Notes: generated from the letters alone by a model not told the origin. A DNA stretch of 30,675 nucleotides from CAIVSN01 sp031539165 (GCA_031539165.1 JAVKLK010000024.1:1-30675); one strand, 5' to 3'; counted from the first letter of the stretch, positions 1 to 7,691 are shown. Program-made: numbers and translations.

Positions 1-59
1 GAAGATGAAACGACAGCAGGAGCGTTCTGAGTCTGAGACTGCTTTTTGAGAGAGGAAAG
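1..59. repeat. Direct repeat copy A (59 bp)
   Basis: These 59 bases are identical to 166-224, with a period of 165 bp (55 codons, so the frame is kept). The window starts inside or at the edge of this copy, so the repeat may be longer or have more copies to the left. It lies inside the minus-strand repeat gene. Confidence 0.9.
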
Positions 60-239
60 GGAAATTTTCTGGCGGGAGGTTGAAGTGTTTGGCCGAACGG
101 ATCCAATAGCTGAAGTTGCTCCTAGAACTTGAGATTCCTGTCACGATACCTCTTCTTTCTCGGGAGAAGATGAAACGACAGCAGGAGCGTTCTGAGTCTG
201 AGACTGCTTTTTGAGAGAGGAAAGATCAAGCTTGGCCAT
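1..239 (-). CDS. N-terminal part of an unrecognised Ser/Gln/Ala-rich repeat protein (partial)
   Basis: I do not recognise this protein. Read on the minus strand from the ATG at 239-237 it stays open to the window edge, giving about 79 residues starting MAKLDLSSLKKQ. The sequence is rich in Ser, Gln, Ala, Pro and Val and contains one in-frame TGA (Gly). A block beginning SLSSLKKQSQTQNAP occurs twice, 55 residues apart, and is encoded by two identical 59-bp DNA copies. There is no signal peptide or membrane segment in the visible part, so it looks like a disordered or repetitive N-terminus. The plus strand is also open here, but that reading runs into typA upstream of its ribosome binding site and has no sensible start. 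The gene is divergent from typA with a plausible promoter at 262-290. The start could differ, and the C-terminus lies outside the window. Confidence 0.6.
166..224. repeat. Direct repeat copy B (59 bp)
   Basis: Second, identical copy of 1-59. The match stops at 225, just inside the first codons of the minus-strand gene. Perfect identity suggests a recent duplication or active homogenisation. Confidence 0.9.
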
Positions 240-261
240 AGAGAAATTACATAACTTCCTC

Positions 262-290
262 AGAGTACGCTATATTTCAGATGAAGTCAA
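262..290 (-). promoter_or_regulatory. Possible promoter for the minus-strand repeat gene
   Basis: On the minus strand TTGACT (285-290) is followed after 17 bases by TACTCT (262-267), about 20 bases upstream of the ATG. The -35 is good and the -10 is weak. Confidence 0.4.
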
Positions 291-328
291 AAAAGCAAAG
301 AGATTGTGCTCGCTGGATATGTTTTGGC

Positions 329-355
329 TTTACAAAGCTAAATTTTCGATACAAT
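329..355 (+). promoter_or_regulatory. Possible typA promoter
   Basis: TACAAT at 350-355 is a good -10 box. The nearest -35 candidate, TTTACA at 329-334, has a short spacer of 15. It lies 32 bases upstream of the TTG start of typA. Confidence 0.4.
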
Positions 356-375
356 TGGAGCGTCTTTTTTTAGGA

Positions 376-381
376 AAGGAG
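376..381 (+). promoter_or_regulatory. typA ribosome binding site deciding the start
   Basis: AAGGAG lies 6 bases upstream of TTG 388-390 and 21 bases upstream of ATG 403-405. The spacing favours the TTG start. This is the only clear Shine-Dalgarno sequence I found in the window. Confidence 0.6.
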
Positions 382-387
382 TTTATT

Positions 388-2202
388 TTGTACCTCGCAC
401 CAATGCTGTATAGAAATGTCGCCATCATCGCGCACGTTGACCATGGGAAAACCACCCTTGTTGACGCGCTTTTGAAACAGTCCGGAGTATTCCGAGACAA
501 TGAAGCTATTGAAGTCTGTGTTATGGACTCAAACGATCAAGAAAAAGAACGAGGGATTACCATCTATGCAAAAAATACTGCCGTATTTTACAAGGATGTT
601 AAAATTAATATTGTCGACACTCCCGGTCACGCCGATTTCGGATCAGAGGTAGAGCGAGTTCTTCGAATGGTAGACTCTGTTTGTCTCGTAGTCGATGCAT
701 ACGAAGGGCCTATGCCACAAACAAAGTTCGTTCTAAAAAAAGCTCTTGGACTCGGACTTCGTCCTATTGTTATTATCAACAAAATTGATAAGCCAACTGC
801 TCGTCCATCAGAAGTAGTTGATATGGTATTCGATCTTTTCGTTCAGCTTGGAGCAACGGATGAACAACTCGATTTCCCAATTGTTTACGCTATCGCTCGT
901 GAAGGTGTGGCAATAAAAAATCTTGGAGATGAGAAGAAAGATATCTCCCCGATTTTTGATACCATTCTCGATCACGTGGCCGCAGCACCGAACGATTTGG
1001 ACAAACCATTCCGCATGCAAATTGCCAATCTTGCATACGACAATTACCTTGGACGACTTGGTATTGGACGAGTATATGAAGGAGTAGTTAAAGCAGGACA
1101 AACTGTGACAATTTTGGGAAATGATGGAGTAAAGCGAACGGGAAAAATCTCAAAATGTTTCACCTCTCTTGGACTCAAACGAAATGAAGTAGATGCAGCA
1201 GAAGCGGGAGACATCGTAACAATTGCCGGTATCGCAGATATTTACGTAGGAGAGACAGTCTCAAGCGTCCCTGAATTTGATCCAATGCCAGCAATTACGA
1301 TTGATGAGCCAACTTTGAAGATGGAATTCCGAGTAAATGATTCTCCTTTTGCTGGAAAAGAAGGAAAGTATGTCACTTCTCGAAACATTCGAGAGCGACT
1401 AGAAAAAGAACTTGAAATGAACGTAGGACTCAAGGTTGATTTCGAAAATGGTGATGGAAACGGGTATAACGTCTCTGGTCGAGGAGAGCTTCACCTCTCT
1501 GTATTGATTGAGTCAATGCGACGAGAAGGGTTTGAGCTTTCTGTTGGAGCACCTCAGGTTATCTTCCACGAAGAAAACGGAAGTCGCCAAGAGCCAATTG
1601 AACAGGTTACCGTATTTGTTCCTGAATCTGATTCTGGATCAATTATCGAAGCACTCGGAAAGCGAAAGGGTCTCATTAAGAACATGGATACAAAAAATGG
1701 TATCACGAATCTTGAATTCGAGGTTCCAACTCGTGGGCTTTTGGGATTCCGATCACAATTTGTTACCCTCACAAAGGGAGAAGGAATCATGTATTCTGCA
1801 TTCTCTCATTATGAAGATTACAAAGGATCTATCGAGAAACGTGAAGTAGGATCTATGATTTCTGGGTTCCCTGGAACAGCAATGGCTTACTCTCTCTGGA
1901 AACTCGAAGAACGAGGGCCTATATTTATTGACCCCCAGACAGAGGTGTACGAAGGAATGGTTATTGGAGAACACCTCAAGGGAGGAGATCTTGTAGTAAA
2001 TCCAACCAAAAACAAGCAGCTCACCAATATGCGAGCTTCTGGAACAGATGAAGCAGTACGCCTCACTCCTCCTCGAAAATTCACCCTTGAAGAAGCGCTG
2101 GATTATATCTCAACGGATGAATACGTAGAGGTTACTCCTACAAATGTTCGGATTCGAAAAAAAGGTCTCACCGAGGCTGACAGAAAGAAATCTGGAAAAT
2201 AA
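388..2202 (+). CDS. typA: Ribosome-associated translational GTPase TypA/BipA
   Basis: TypA is an EF-G-like GTPase that binds the ribosome and helps 50S assembly and translation under stress, acting in the cytoplasm. From the TTG at 388 the protein has 604 residues, the usual family length. The G1 motif AHVDHGKTT lies near residues 15-23, followed by DTPGHADFG (G3) and NKIDKP (G4), then the EF-G-like domains and a lysine-rich C-terminus. The open frame continues upstream to 211 and beyond, but that part is the antisense of the divergent repeat gene and precedes the ribosome binding site. ATG 403 is the alternative start. There is no in-frame TGA in 604 codons, while Gly is mostly GGA, consistent with strong expression. 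The gene is followed by a hairpin at 2210-2240. Confidence 0.96.
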   Translation: MYLAPMLYRNVAIIAHVDHGKTTLVDALLKQSGVFRDNEAIEVCVMDSNDQEKERGITIYAKNTAVFYKDVKINIVDTPGHADFGSEVERVLRMVDSVCLVVDAYEGPMPQTKFVLKKALGLGLRPIVIINKIDKPTARPSEVVDMVFDLFVQLGATDEQLDFPIVYAIAREGVAIKNLGDEKKDISPIFDTILDHVAAAPNDLDKPFRMQIANLAYDNYLGRLGIGRVYEGVVKAGQTVTILGNDGVKRTGKISKCFTSLGLKRNEVDAAEAGDIVTIAGIADIYVGETVSSVPEFDPMPAITIDEPTLKMEFRVNDSPFAGKEGKYVTSRNIRERLEKELEMNVGLKVDFENGDGNGYNVSGRGELHLSVLIESMRREGFELSVGAPQVIFHEENGSRQEPIEQVTVFVPESDSGSIIEALGKRKGLIKNMDTKNGITNLEFEVPTRGLLGFRSQFVTLTKGEGIMYSAFSHYEDYKGSIEKREVGSMISGFPGTAMAYSLWKLEERGPIFIDPQTEVYEGMVIGEHLKGGDLVVNPTKNKQLTNMRASGTDEAVRLTPPRKFTLEEALDYISTDEYVEVTPTNVRIRKKGLTEADRKKSGK

Positions 2203-2209
2203 TACTCAC

Positions 2210-2240
2210 TCAAAGGGAGCTCAATGTGAGTTCCCTTTGA
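2210..2240 (+). terminator. Hairpin after typA, probable terminator
   Basis: A 14-base stem with one G-T wobble and a 3-base loop starts 7 bases after the typA stop. Only a modest T stretch follows, so termination may be partial. Confidence 0.6.
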
Positions 2241-2297
2241 CTTATTCAGGATTTTTCATATCCTACGGGGCATACATTATTTTGACACCATCAATCT

Positions 2298-2501
2298 ATG
2301 ATCGTATACGCGATTAAAAACTCTACCGAGTCAAACGAAAAGCTTGTACTTCGATACAAGAAGATGTTCTTCCAAACTCGAACAGCAAATAAGCTCAAAG
2401 CTGAAGCTCAGCATCAGCGAAAAGTAAGCCGCCGAAAGATTCGAGAAGCAGCAATTGTTCGAAGCTTTTATCGCGACGCTATCAAGAATAACGCAGCATA
2501 G
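2298..2501 (+). CDS. rpsU: Probable ribosomal protein bS21
   Basis: bS21 sits on the 30S subunit near the anti-Shine-Dalgarno end of 16S rRNA and assists initiation. This 67-residue, strongly basic protein has the family pattern: a short N-terminal strand with an ESNEKLVLRYKK segment resembling the ES...ALRRFKK of S21, then a long Arg/Lys-rich helix (QHQRKVSRRKIREAA). Length agrees with the family (about 58-71). It has no in-frame TGA. There is no Shine-Dalgarno sequence before ATG 2298. It stands alone between two terminators. The similarity is judged by eye and is moderate, so another small RNA-binding protein is possible. Confidence 0.65.
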   Translation: MIVYAIKNSTESNEKLVLRYKKMFFQTRTANKLKAEAQHQRKVSRRKIREAAIVRSFYRDAIKNNAA

Positions 2502-2525
2502 TGTTTTGTTTACACCATAAAAAAT

Positions 2526-2550
2526 GGGGCTCGCAAGAGCTCCTTTTTTT
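2526..2550 (+). terminator. Rho-independent terminator after rpsU
   Basis: Stem GGGGCTC/GAGCTCC (one G-T pair), loop GCAA, followed at once by seven T. Confidence 0.88.
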
Positions 2551-2577
2551 GACCCAAAAGAAAAGATAGGGTAGTCT
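2549..2577 (+). promoter_or_regulatory. Possible promoter of the sortase gene
   Basis: TTGACC (2549-2554), spacer 17, TAGTCT (2572-2577), about 28 bases before the sortase ATG. The -35 overlaps the T tract of the preceding terminator. Confidence 0.4.
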
Positions 2578-2605
2578 GGTTTCGTCAGAAACAAATACCA
2601 ATACA

Positions 2606-3574
2606 ATGCAAACACTATCCTCCGACACTACCGACACTCTTTCTCTTTTAGAAGATATACAAAAAGAGCTGGATCCTCTTTCGCTTGTAGAGACGATTCA
2701 GGAGGAGAGTGTGCCCAATCAGGAACCTGACTCATGAGAAAACCAAGCAAAAAAACAGAACGTCTGGAAAGAATATACAAAATACGTTATCCACTACTGT
2801 TTTGTTTCAGCGACGGTATTTGGAATTCTTCTTGTGGCAACAAACTGGTCTGCCTACTACAGCGTGGTTATGAGTCTTATTCATCCAGAGGCACTAGCAC
2901 AAGCATCTCATCAGATAGAGAACACTCTTTCTCAGTCAAAAATCACGGTATACGCAAATAATGGAGAGCAGCTTGCAACAGAACTCAAGGAAAAAGCCGA
3001 AGATATCAAGCGACAACTTGACGCTGAGAATATTCAGGTGGACGAATCTCCGTTCTCTATGAAGTCGCTTATTCCGAGTAAACCAAATATTTCGGCAAAT
3101 TTTGAGATAACCCCGTATGAGAACAGAATTATTATCCCTCGAATTGGAAAAAATATTCCTCTCGTTGATGTTTCGGTAGCAAGCTCATTCGACTTTGACC
3201 ACATGGAGAATATCTTCATGCAGGAACTTGAAAAAGGAGTAGTTCGTTATCCAGGAACAGCCCTGCCATGACAAAAAGGAAATACATTCATTTTTGGACA
3301 CTCTTCGAACTATCCTTGGATGAAAGGAAATTTTAATGATGTTTTTGCTTTACTTGATAACGTGGAATTCGGGGATCAAATCATTGTCTACTATAATCAA
3401 AAGAAATACGTGTACACAGTACGAGAGAAAAAAATCGTTCGTCCTTGAGATGTGAAGGCGCTTGAGCGAGATCCAAATAAGCAAGAACTCTCTCTTATGA
3501 CTTGTTGGCCAATAGGAACAACCCTCAAGCGAATGCTTGTATTTGCTGAGCTCACTTCAACTACAACCAATTAA
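2606..3574 (+). CDS. Membrane-anchored sortase family transpeptidase
   Basis: Sortases cut a sorting signal on exported proteins and join them to the cell wall or to each other. The 322-residue product has an acidic cytoplasmic N-terminus, one membrane segment near residues 62-80 and an extracellular sortase fold from about 170 on. His232 (IFGHSS), Cys300 (LMTCWP) and Arg309 (TLKRM) match the catalytic triad, with the TxTC-like motif before the cysteine. Three in-frame TGA codons (2735, 3269, 3446) must be read as Gly; with the standard code the catalytic Cys would be lost. The gene lies 1 base upstream of a small membrane protein gene. No LPxTG-type substrate was seen in the window. The subclass is not assigned; a class D/E-like housekeeping form is a guess. 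Confidence 0.9.
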
Positions 3575-3575
3575 T

Positions 3576-3875
3576 ATGAACTTTCTCAGTAGTACCTACT
3601 CCTATAATTTTGATCTCCTAAAAAACATAGAGACCATCGATGGTATAACCGGACTGTGAGGTATCGTTGCTGGAGGGATTCTCTTCTTATTTCTTCTCTT
3701 GCTAGCGAAGAAGCGGGAGGCTATCAAAATTGCCCGAGAAAAAGCACTGAAGAAAAAAACCCTCTGAGACCTCGTTACTATGAAGGAGATTCAGGGGGAA
3801 ATAGAACAAGAGATGCGGGATGCTCTTATTCGAGCGGAGCTTCGATCCAAGAAGGACCCTTCGCAGTCAGAGTAA
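3576..3875 (+). CDS. Small single-TM protein downstream of sortase
   Basis: Unrecognised 99-residue protein. It has a polar N-terminus of about 25 residues, a Gly-rich membrane segment near 27-43 (GGIVAGGILFLFLLLL), then a highly charged cytoplasmic tail with KKREAIKIAREKALKKK and alternating Glu/Arg/Lys suggesting a coiled-coil helix. Two in-frame TGA codons (3657, 3765) are read as Gly. The start ATG follows the sortase stop after one base, so the two are probably translated together. Its last 50 bases overlap the 3' end of the convergent minus-strand gene. Function unknown; a scaffold or accessory role to the sortase is only inference from position. Confidence 0.75.
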
Positions 3876-4443
3876 ATGAACGGGTGCCTTTCTCGCCCCA
3901 GCCAACAGAGAGTCCCTCGGCAAGGTGGCAAAGGTGAATATGCGACTGTGAAAGATACCGTTCGAAATACTCATCTTGTCCAGGCTGAGCAAAAATTCTT
4001 CGAATAATCCCATCATTCAGGGCAGCTATTGTGGCTCTAATCTGGGATGGCTCAAGAGTGTGTCACGGATAATAGACAAGATTGACAAAGTCGACACCAA
4101 GCGTGAAGGATGCAGACGTTACCCGATAGGTCCGATACAACTCATCGTACCATCCCCCTCTCTTATACCAGTTTCTCGCGTACTCAAATACTCTCGGGGA
4201 AATGACCCCATTCAAATGAATTTGAACCCCCTCTTGTACTCTCGGGGCAATCTCTGCTTCAAAGTACTCCCACTGAGCATGCTCATATTCATGAGGAGAT
4301 GCAAAAGGCTCACCTCATGCGTTTCTATTTGGAAGATAGAGATAGTCTTGAAGGGATTCACAAGACTCGGGTATTGTACATTCTATACTATATCCCTCAG
4401 GTCAACCAATATCGCGAATGCTTCTTGCAAATATACTATGCAT
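3826..4443 (-). CDS. Unrecognised 205-residue soluble protein in the cobW operon
   Basis: I do not recognise the family. The ATG at 4443-4441 overlaps the cobW stop by 8 bases and the frame is open for 205 codons, three of them TGA. The protein is soluble in character, rich in Tyr, Trp, Glu and Arg, with segments such as EYEHAQWEYFEAEIAPRV, NWYKRGGWYDELYRTYRV and SQSHIHLCHLAEGLSVGWG. There is no signal peptide or membrane segment. Several His/Cys residues sit close together near the C-terminus, which could fit metal binding, but that is weak. Overlap with cobW suggests translational coupling and a shared task. The 3' end overlaps the convergent 99-residue gene by 50 bp. Standard-code reading would miss this gene completely. 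Confidence 0.72.
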
Positions 4444-5407
4444 GGGGTGGCTTGTAGAAAAGTGCGCTTGGCTCCGTCGTACAAGCATCAAGCAATGCTC
4501 GCATTTTCCCCTCATCCATTCATCGTCCTATAAACACCACTTGATTCTGCGGCTCTATAGAATGTTCTTCTGAAGCTTTATCCAAAGTCATTCGAGCACC
4601 CGCCTTTTGAAGAATAAAGGTTCCGTGCCCTTCTATGGCAACAAATCATTTTATGCGAAATACATCCTGACTTAAACCATCCACAAAATCCTTGAGCGCG
4701 TAGGGATCAAATCGCTTGGAGGAAGTATAGACAAATTGCGTTATCGTCGAATCATGGACGTGACTTTCTCATCGAGAAGCAAGTGCATCTGAAAGTTCAG
4801 AAGTTACCGAAAATCTCTCCGTATTAAAAATATAGCGCATGTCGATTTCTCCGTGCGTAGTAGAGATTATTGGGGCATATATATTCACCCTTCGAATCAT
4901 GTCGGTAATCTGATTGAGTGATGATTTCTCCACTTGATCCATCTTATTGAGTACAATAAAGTCAGCGAATTCTAGCTGATCTGTCAGAATCTTGAGATCT
5001 TGCGTCTGTCGATTGAAGAACATCGGAGCATCGACAAGACAAATAATGGAATCGAGAACAACCCTTCCATCCATATCCTGCATCAAGAAGCTCTGGGCCA
5101 CAGGAATGGGATCAGAGAGTCCCGATGCTTCTATGATAATATGATCAAGTTTTTTATTGGAATCGAGAAGCCGCTCAATTGCAGAAAAAAAGTCTTTTCT
5201 CACAACACAACAGATACAACCATCGTTGATTTCTACTATTTCTTGATCTGTTTTCTCAATGAGATCACTATCAATCCCCACAGAACCAAATTCATTCTCG
5301 ACAATCGCGATATTTCTCCCTCGAGAATTACGGATAATATGATTCAAGAGTGTTGTTTTCCCTGAACCAAGAAATCCAGTGAGAATTGTTATGGGAATTG
5401 GAGTCAT
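4436..5407 (-). CDS. CobW/COG0523-family metal-chaperone GTPase
   Basis: COG0523 G3E GTPases hand metals, often Zn or Co, to client proteins in the cytoplasm. The 323-residue product has the Walker A GFLGSGKTT at residues 11-19, ENEFG near 37-41, the family's metal-binding CxCC motif as C64-I-C66-C67, an NKMD guanine motif near 165, and a CobW C-terminal domain starting around HDSTITQFVY. Standard-code reading stops at the first of three in-frame TGA codons and loses this C-terminal domain. The open frame continues upstream of ATG 5407, but that stretch is an out-of-frame shadow of rlmH; the start lies 1 base after the rlmH stop. The substrate metal cannot be told from sequence. Operon order: rlmH, cobW, unknown. 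Confidence 0.93.
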
Positions 5408-5408
5408 A

Positions 5409-5861
5409 TTATTGATGATGATACTTAGAGCCCTTCCAGATTTCATGAATTCTATAAAGTTGCTCCATGAGAACAATGAGGGCAAGAGAGTGCGGAAGAG
5501 TAAATTCGGAAAGGGCGAGGGTTTCAGACATGTACGGAACAAGGAGTTCTCTTTCCAGTCAGAAACTTCCACCAATAAGAAATACCGGTTCCTCTCAGGA
5601 ATCGAGCATTTTTCGGATTTTCCCAGCAAAAGCAAACGTTGTATAGTTTCTTCAAAACTCATCCAAAATAATCGCCTTTTTCTTTTGCTTATGGAGCCAC
5701 TCTACTGCCTTGAGTGTTTCATGATGAGCAACGTATCGTGGGTCAGCGTGTTTTACGGCACGAATTCGAACACATTTTACAGAACTAGAAAGGCGCTTCT
5801 CATATTCGGAGAAGACCTCAGAGAAGTGCCCGTTTGTGTCAGCTATGTAAACAATTTGCAT
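5409..5861 (-). CDS. rlmH: 23S rRNA pseudouridine1915 N3-methyltransferase RlmH
   Basis: RlmH is a SPOUT methyltransferase that uses SAM to methylate pseudouridine 1915 in helix 69 of 23S rRNA. The 150-residue product matches the usual length of about 155. It shows AIILDEFG (family LD..G), the SAM-knot motif VFLIGGSFGLE, then EFTLPHSLALIVLMEQLYRIHEI and a C-terminal KYHHQ, matching the family's LPH...R..L.EQ.YR and YH ending. Three TGA codons are in frame, one giving the last Gly of GGSFG. The start is ATG 5861; longer frames run through tRNA-Thr antisense and are wrong. A -10 box ends 7 bases before the ATG, so the mRNA may be leaderless. First gene of a three-gene operon. Confidence 0.95.
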
Positions 5862-5868
5862 GGATTTG

Positions 5869-5874
5869 ATTGTA
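5869..5874 (-). promoter_or_regulatory. -10 element of rlmH, possibly leaderless
   Basis: TACAAT on the minus strand ends 7 bases before the rlmH ATG, so transcription would begin at or next to the start codon. No convincing -35 is seen (TTTGCT at spacer 16). Confidence 0.45.
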
Positions 5875-5902
5875 TCTTTCGAAAAAAAATAGCAAAGAGA
5901 TT

Positions 5903-5930
5903 TTGACACCCTTTCTTCTTTATATACAAT
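5903..5930 (+). promoter_or_regulatory. Strong promoter of the tRNA cluster
   Basis: Perfect -35 TTGACA (5903-5908), 16-base spacer, TACAAT -10 (5925-5930), 11 bases before tRNA-Thr. Best sigma-70-type promoter in the window. Confidence 0.78.
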
Positions 5931-5941
5931 GCGCGCACTTC

Positions 5942-6017
5942 GCCACTTTAGCTCAGCTGGTAGAGCAACGGTCTTGTAAACCGTAGGTCGTCGGTTCGAA
6001 CCCGACAAGTGGCTCCA
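5942..6017 (+). tRNA. tRNA-Thr(TGT), CCA encoded
   Basis: Acceptor stem GCCACTT/AAGTGGC, D arm with AGCTCAGCTGGTAGAGC, anticodon stem ACGGT/ACCGT with loop CTTGTAA (anticodon TGT at 5975-5977), T arm GTCGG-TTCGAAC-CCGAC, discriminator T and encoded CCA at 6015-6017. First gene of a three-tRNA cluster. Confidence 0.97.
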
Positions 6018-6036
6018 GTAAAATATCAACGCGTCT

Positions 6037-6059
6037 CTCCGAGTAGCCTCTACTCGGAG
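6037..6059 (+). other. Perfect 9-bp hairpin in the tRNA spacer
   Basis: CTCCGAGTA and TACTCGGAG flank a 5-base loop between tRNA-Thr and tRNA-Tyr. No T tract follows, so it looks more like a processing signal than a terminator. Confidence 0.6.
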
Positions 6060-6071
6060 CTTCGCTTCTAT

Positions 6072-6156
6072 GGGTCGGTTCCAGAGTGGTCAAATGGGGA
6101 GGACTGTAAATCCTTTGGCTTCGCCTTCGTAGGTTCGATCCCTACCCGGCCCACCA
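6072..6156 (+). tRNA. tRNA-Tyr(GTA), CCA encoded
   Basis: Acceptor GGGTCGG/CCGGCCC, class II tRNA with a long variable arm, anticodon loop CTGTAAA (anticodon GTA at 6106-6108), T arm GTAGG-TTCGATC-CCTAC, discriminator A and encoded CCA at 6154-6156. Confidence 0.96.
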
Positions 6157-6199
6157 TATATAGCATATCCGACTGGCGCGGACATCTACTGCGAAAAAC

Positions 6200-6283
6200 G
6201 CCCGGATGGTGGAATGGTAGACACGACGGTCTTAGAAGCCGTTGCCGCAAGGTGTGAGAGTTCAAGTCTCTCTTCGGGCACCA
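6200..6283 (+). tRNA. tRNA-Leu(TAG), CCA encoded
   Basis: Acceptor GCCCGGA/TTCGGGC, D arm GTGGAATGGTAGACAC, anticodon stem ACGGT with loop CTTAGAA (anticodon TAG), long class II variable arm, T arm GAGAG-TTCAAGT-CTCTC, discriminator A and encoded CCA at 6281-6283. No terminator is visible between it and rpmE. Confidence 0.95.
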
Positions 6284-6391
6284 AATATCGCACATAGCGC
6301 TGAGCCTACTCTCTTGAGCCGATTCTGCGTTGTTATACGACATTTTACCCCGGCGAAACCGTACTTAGGCGGACGCGAAAATTTTTTTCTT

Positions 6392-6610
6392 ATGAAAAAG
6401 GATATACACCCTCACTTCCACGATATTACGGTTACTTGCTCTTGTGGAAACACATTTACTACAAAAAGTACCATTAAGGACGAAGTTCTTAAAGTGGAAA
6501 GCTGCATGAAGTGTCACCCGTTCTATACTGGTGAAAAGAGACTTCTCAAAACATCAAGCGTTGACAAATTCTACGCTCGACAGAAGAAAGCGGAAGATCT
6601 CAAGAAATAA
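6392..6610 (+). CDS. rpmE: Ribosomal protein bL31, zinc-binding type
   Basis: bL31 bridges the two ribosomal subunits. The 72-residue product begins MKKDIHPHFHDITVTCSCGN and has the zinc-binding cysteines CSCG and CMKCHPFYTG, the C+ form that binds zinc and serves as a zinc store in many bacteria. Length fits the family. It has no in-frame TGA. The start ATG 6392 gives the canonical N-terminus; an open frame upstream crosses the tRNA-Leu gene and is not real. No Shine-Dalgarno sequence precedes it. It may be co-transcribed with the three tRNAs, and ends at a strong terminator. Confidence 0.97.
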   Translation: MKKDIHPHFHDITVTCSCGNTFTTKSTIKDEVLKVESCMKCHPFYTGEKRLLKTSSVDKFYARQKKAEDLKK

Positions 6611-6624
6611 GCTTCTTGTCTGAA

Positions 6625-6652
6625 GAAAAAATCCCCTTAAGGGGATTTTTTT
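6625..6652. terminator. Bidirectional terminator between rpmE and the VirB2-like gene
   Basis: Stem ATCCCC/GGGGAT with loop TTAA, flanked by an A run on the left and a T run on the right. It can serve rpmE (+) and the minus-strand membrane-protein gene that ends at 6667. Confidence 0.9.
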
Positions 6653-6666
6653 GTGAGATAGACCCT

Positions 6667-7665
6667 CTATCCCTTCATGACAAAGAAATTAAATATAATA
6701 TAGCTCGTCACAAGAAGAAGGACTCCTATAACGATATATTTTACGATAGACTTCGCTTTCTTTACGCGTTCTTCGTCTCCTGCAGAAGTAAGGACAAGAA
6801 ATCCAGCGTAGAGTATCAAGATAACTATTACGAGCGCAAGAAATCCATTTATATAGTTAATCAGAGTAGTAAATATGGTGAGAGTCCCCGAAAGCTGGGG
6901 ATCTTTGATTCGACAAATACTGAATATAAGTGGAGTATCACATCTTGCTTCCCCATAGATTGCCTTTATGAAAGTGCCGGGTATCTTCATAAAAAGAAAT
7001 CCTACTATAGCATATATAATAGTTCTCTTCCCCGTCTTTGCCGCATCTTCCGCCCCTCCTGAAGTAACTATTTTGTAAAAGGCATAAAAAGCCATGGCAA
7101 GGAAAGCAAACGAGGCAATCATTTCCAACAAGTGGACAAATGGATAGATAATCTTATCCGCAAACAACATAGCAGTGAATCCAGAAACATTTCTGTTATA
7201 GAGGGTATCCACCGCAATAAATGCCGACTGCATCACTACTATACCAACTGTGGTCCAAAGAATGGTATTCCTCCATTTTTTGGCATCTTCATCCGAGCCT
7301 CCGCTCAAAAGAATTCGGAGAACAGAAATAACGAGGTAAATAATCGCTATGAAAATAAAAACATTTTTTGCATCTCGAGCAAGATTAACGAGGAGAGCAT
7401 AAGCTCAGCGCTCCCCGGTATTGCTTGCTCGGAAATAGTTGAATGTATTTCCAAAAGTTCCACTCACAGAATTCTCTACGCTTCCCACGAAGCTGTCCGT
7501 ATAATCTTGCCTTGATATTCCCGTCTTTCTTCCATTTTGAAGATCAAGCTCAGTAGAAGAGCTGGTTGGGGTAAATATCTGGTCCGCAAAGGCGGTAGAG
7601 TAGCCGAGATAGGAGCCTGCTATAAGGCAAGCGAGGAAAAGTGATTTGAATTTCATGCTCCGCAT
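6667..7665 (-). CDS. Signal-peptide polytopic protein with three VirB2/TrbC-like segments
   Basis: The 332-residue protein starts with a signal peptide (MKFKSLFLACLIAG... ending near AFA-DQ) and carries about six hydrophobic segments. Three stretches share one pattern, a membrane segment followed by (L/V)x(T/S)(S/G)xG, acidic residues, basic residues and another I/V-rich membrane segment: LLSGGSDEDAKKWRNT (near 7309), VTSGGAEDAAKTGKRT (near 7060) and LTSAGDEERVKKAKSI (near 6780). Such turns are typical of VirB2/TrbC-type pilins of type IV secretion systems, where one copy is usual. One in-frame TGA near 7402 joins what would otherwise be two ORFs. The start is ATG 7665 or ATG 7656. It lies 26 bases after the VirD4-like ATPase gene, probably in one operon. 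Membership of VirB2/TrbC is inference from pattern. Confidence 0.6.
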
Positions 7666-7691
7666 TTTAGCGGACTTGCAGGAAAGCGCAA

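Noticed and set aside
1..224. CRISPR array or mobile-element terminal repeats
   Set aside because: Only two copies of 59 bp, spaced in codon register inside a reading frame; no inverted ends, transposase or cas gene seen.
211..387. typA start at 211 giving a 663-residue protein
   Set aside because: It precedes the ribosome binding site, adds a non-homologous N-terminus and overlaps the better minus-strand repeat gene; TTG 388 or ATG 403 gives the family N-terminus.
5408..5662. cobW N-terminal extension
   Set aside because: This frame is the +1 shadow of rlmH; CobW proteins begin directly before the P-loop, as at 5407.
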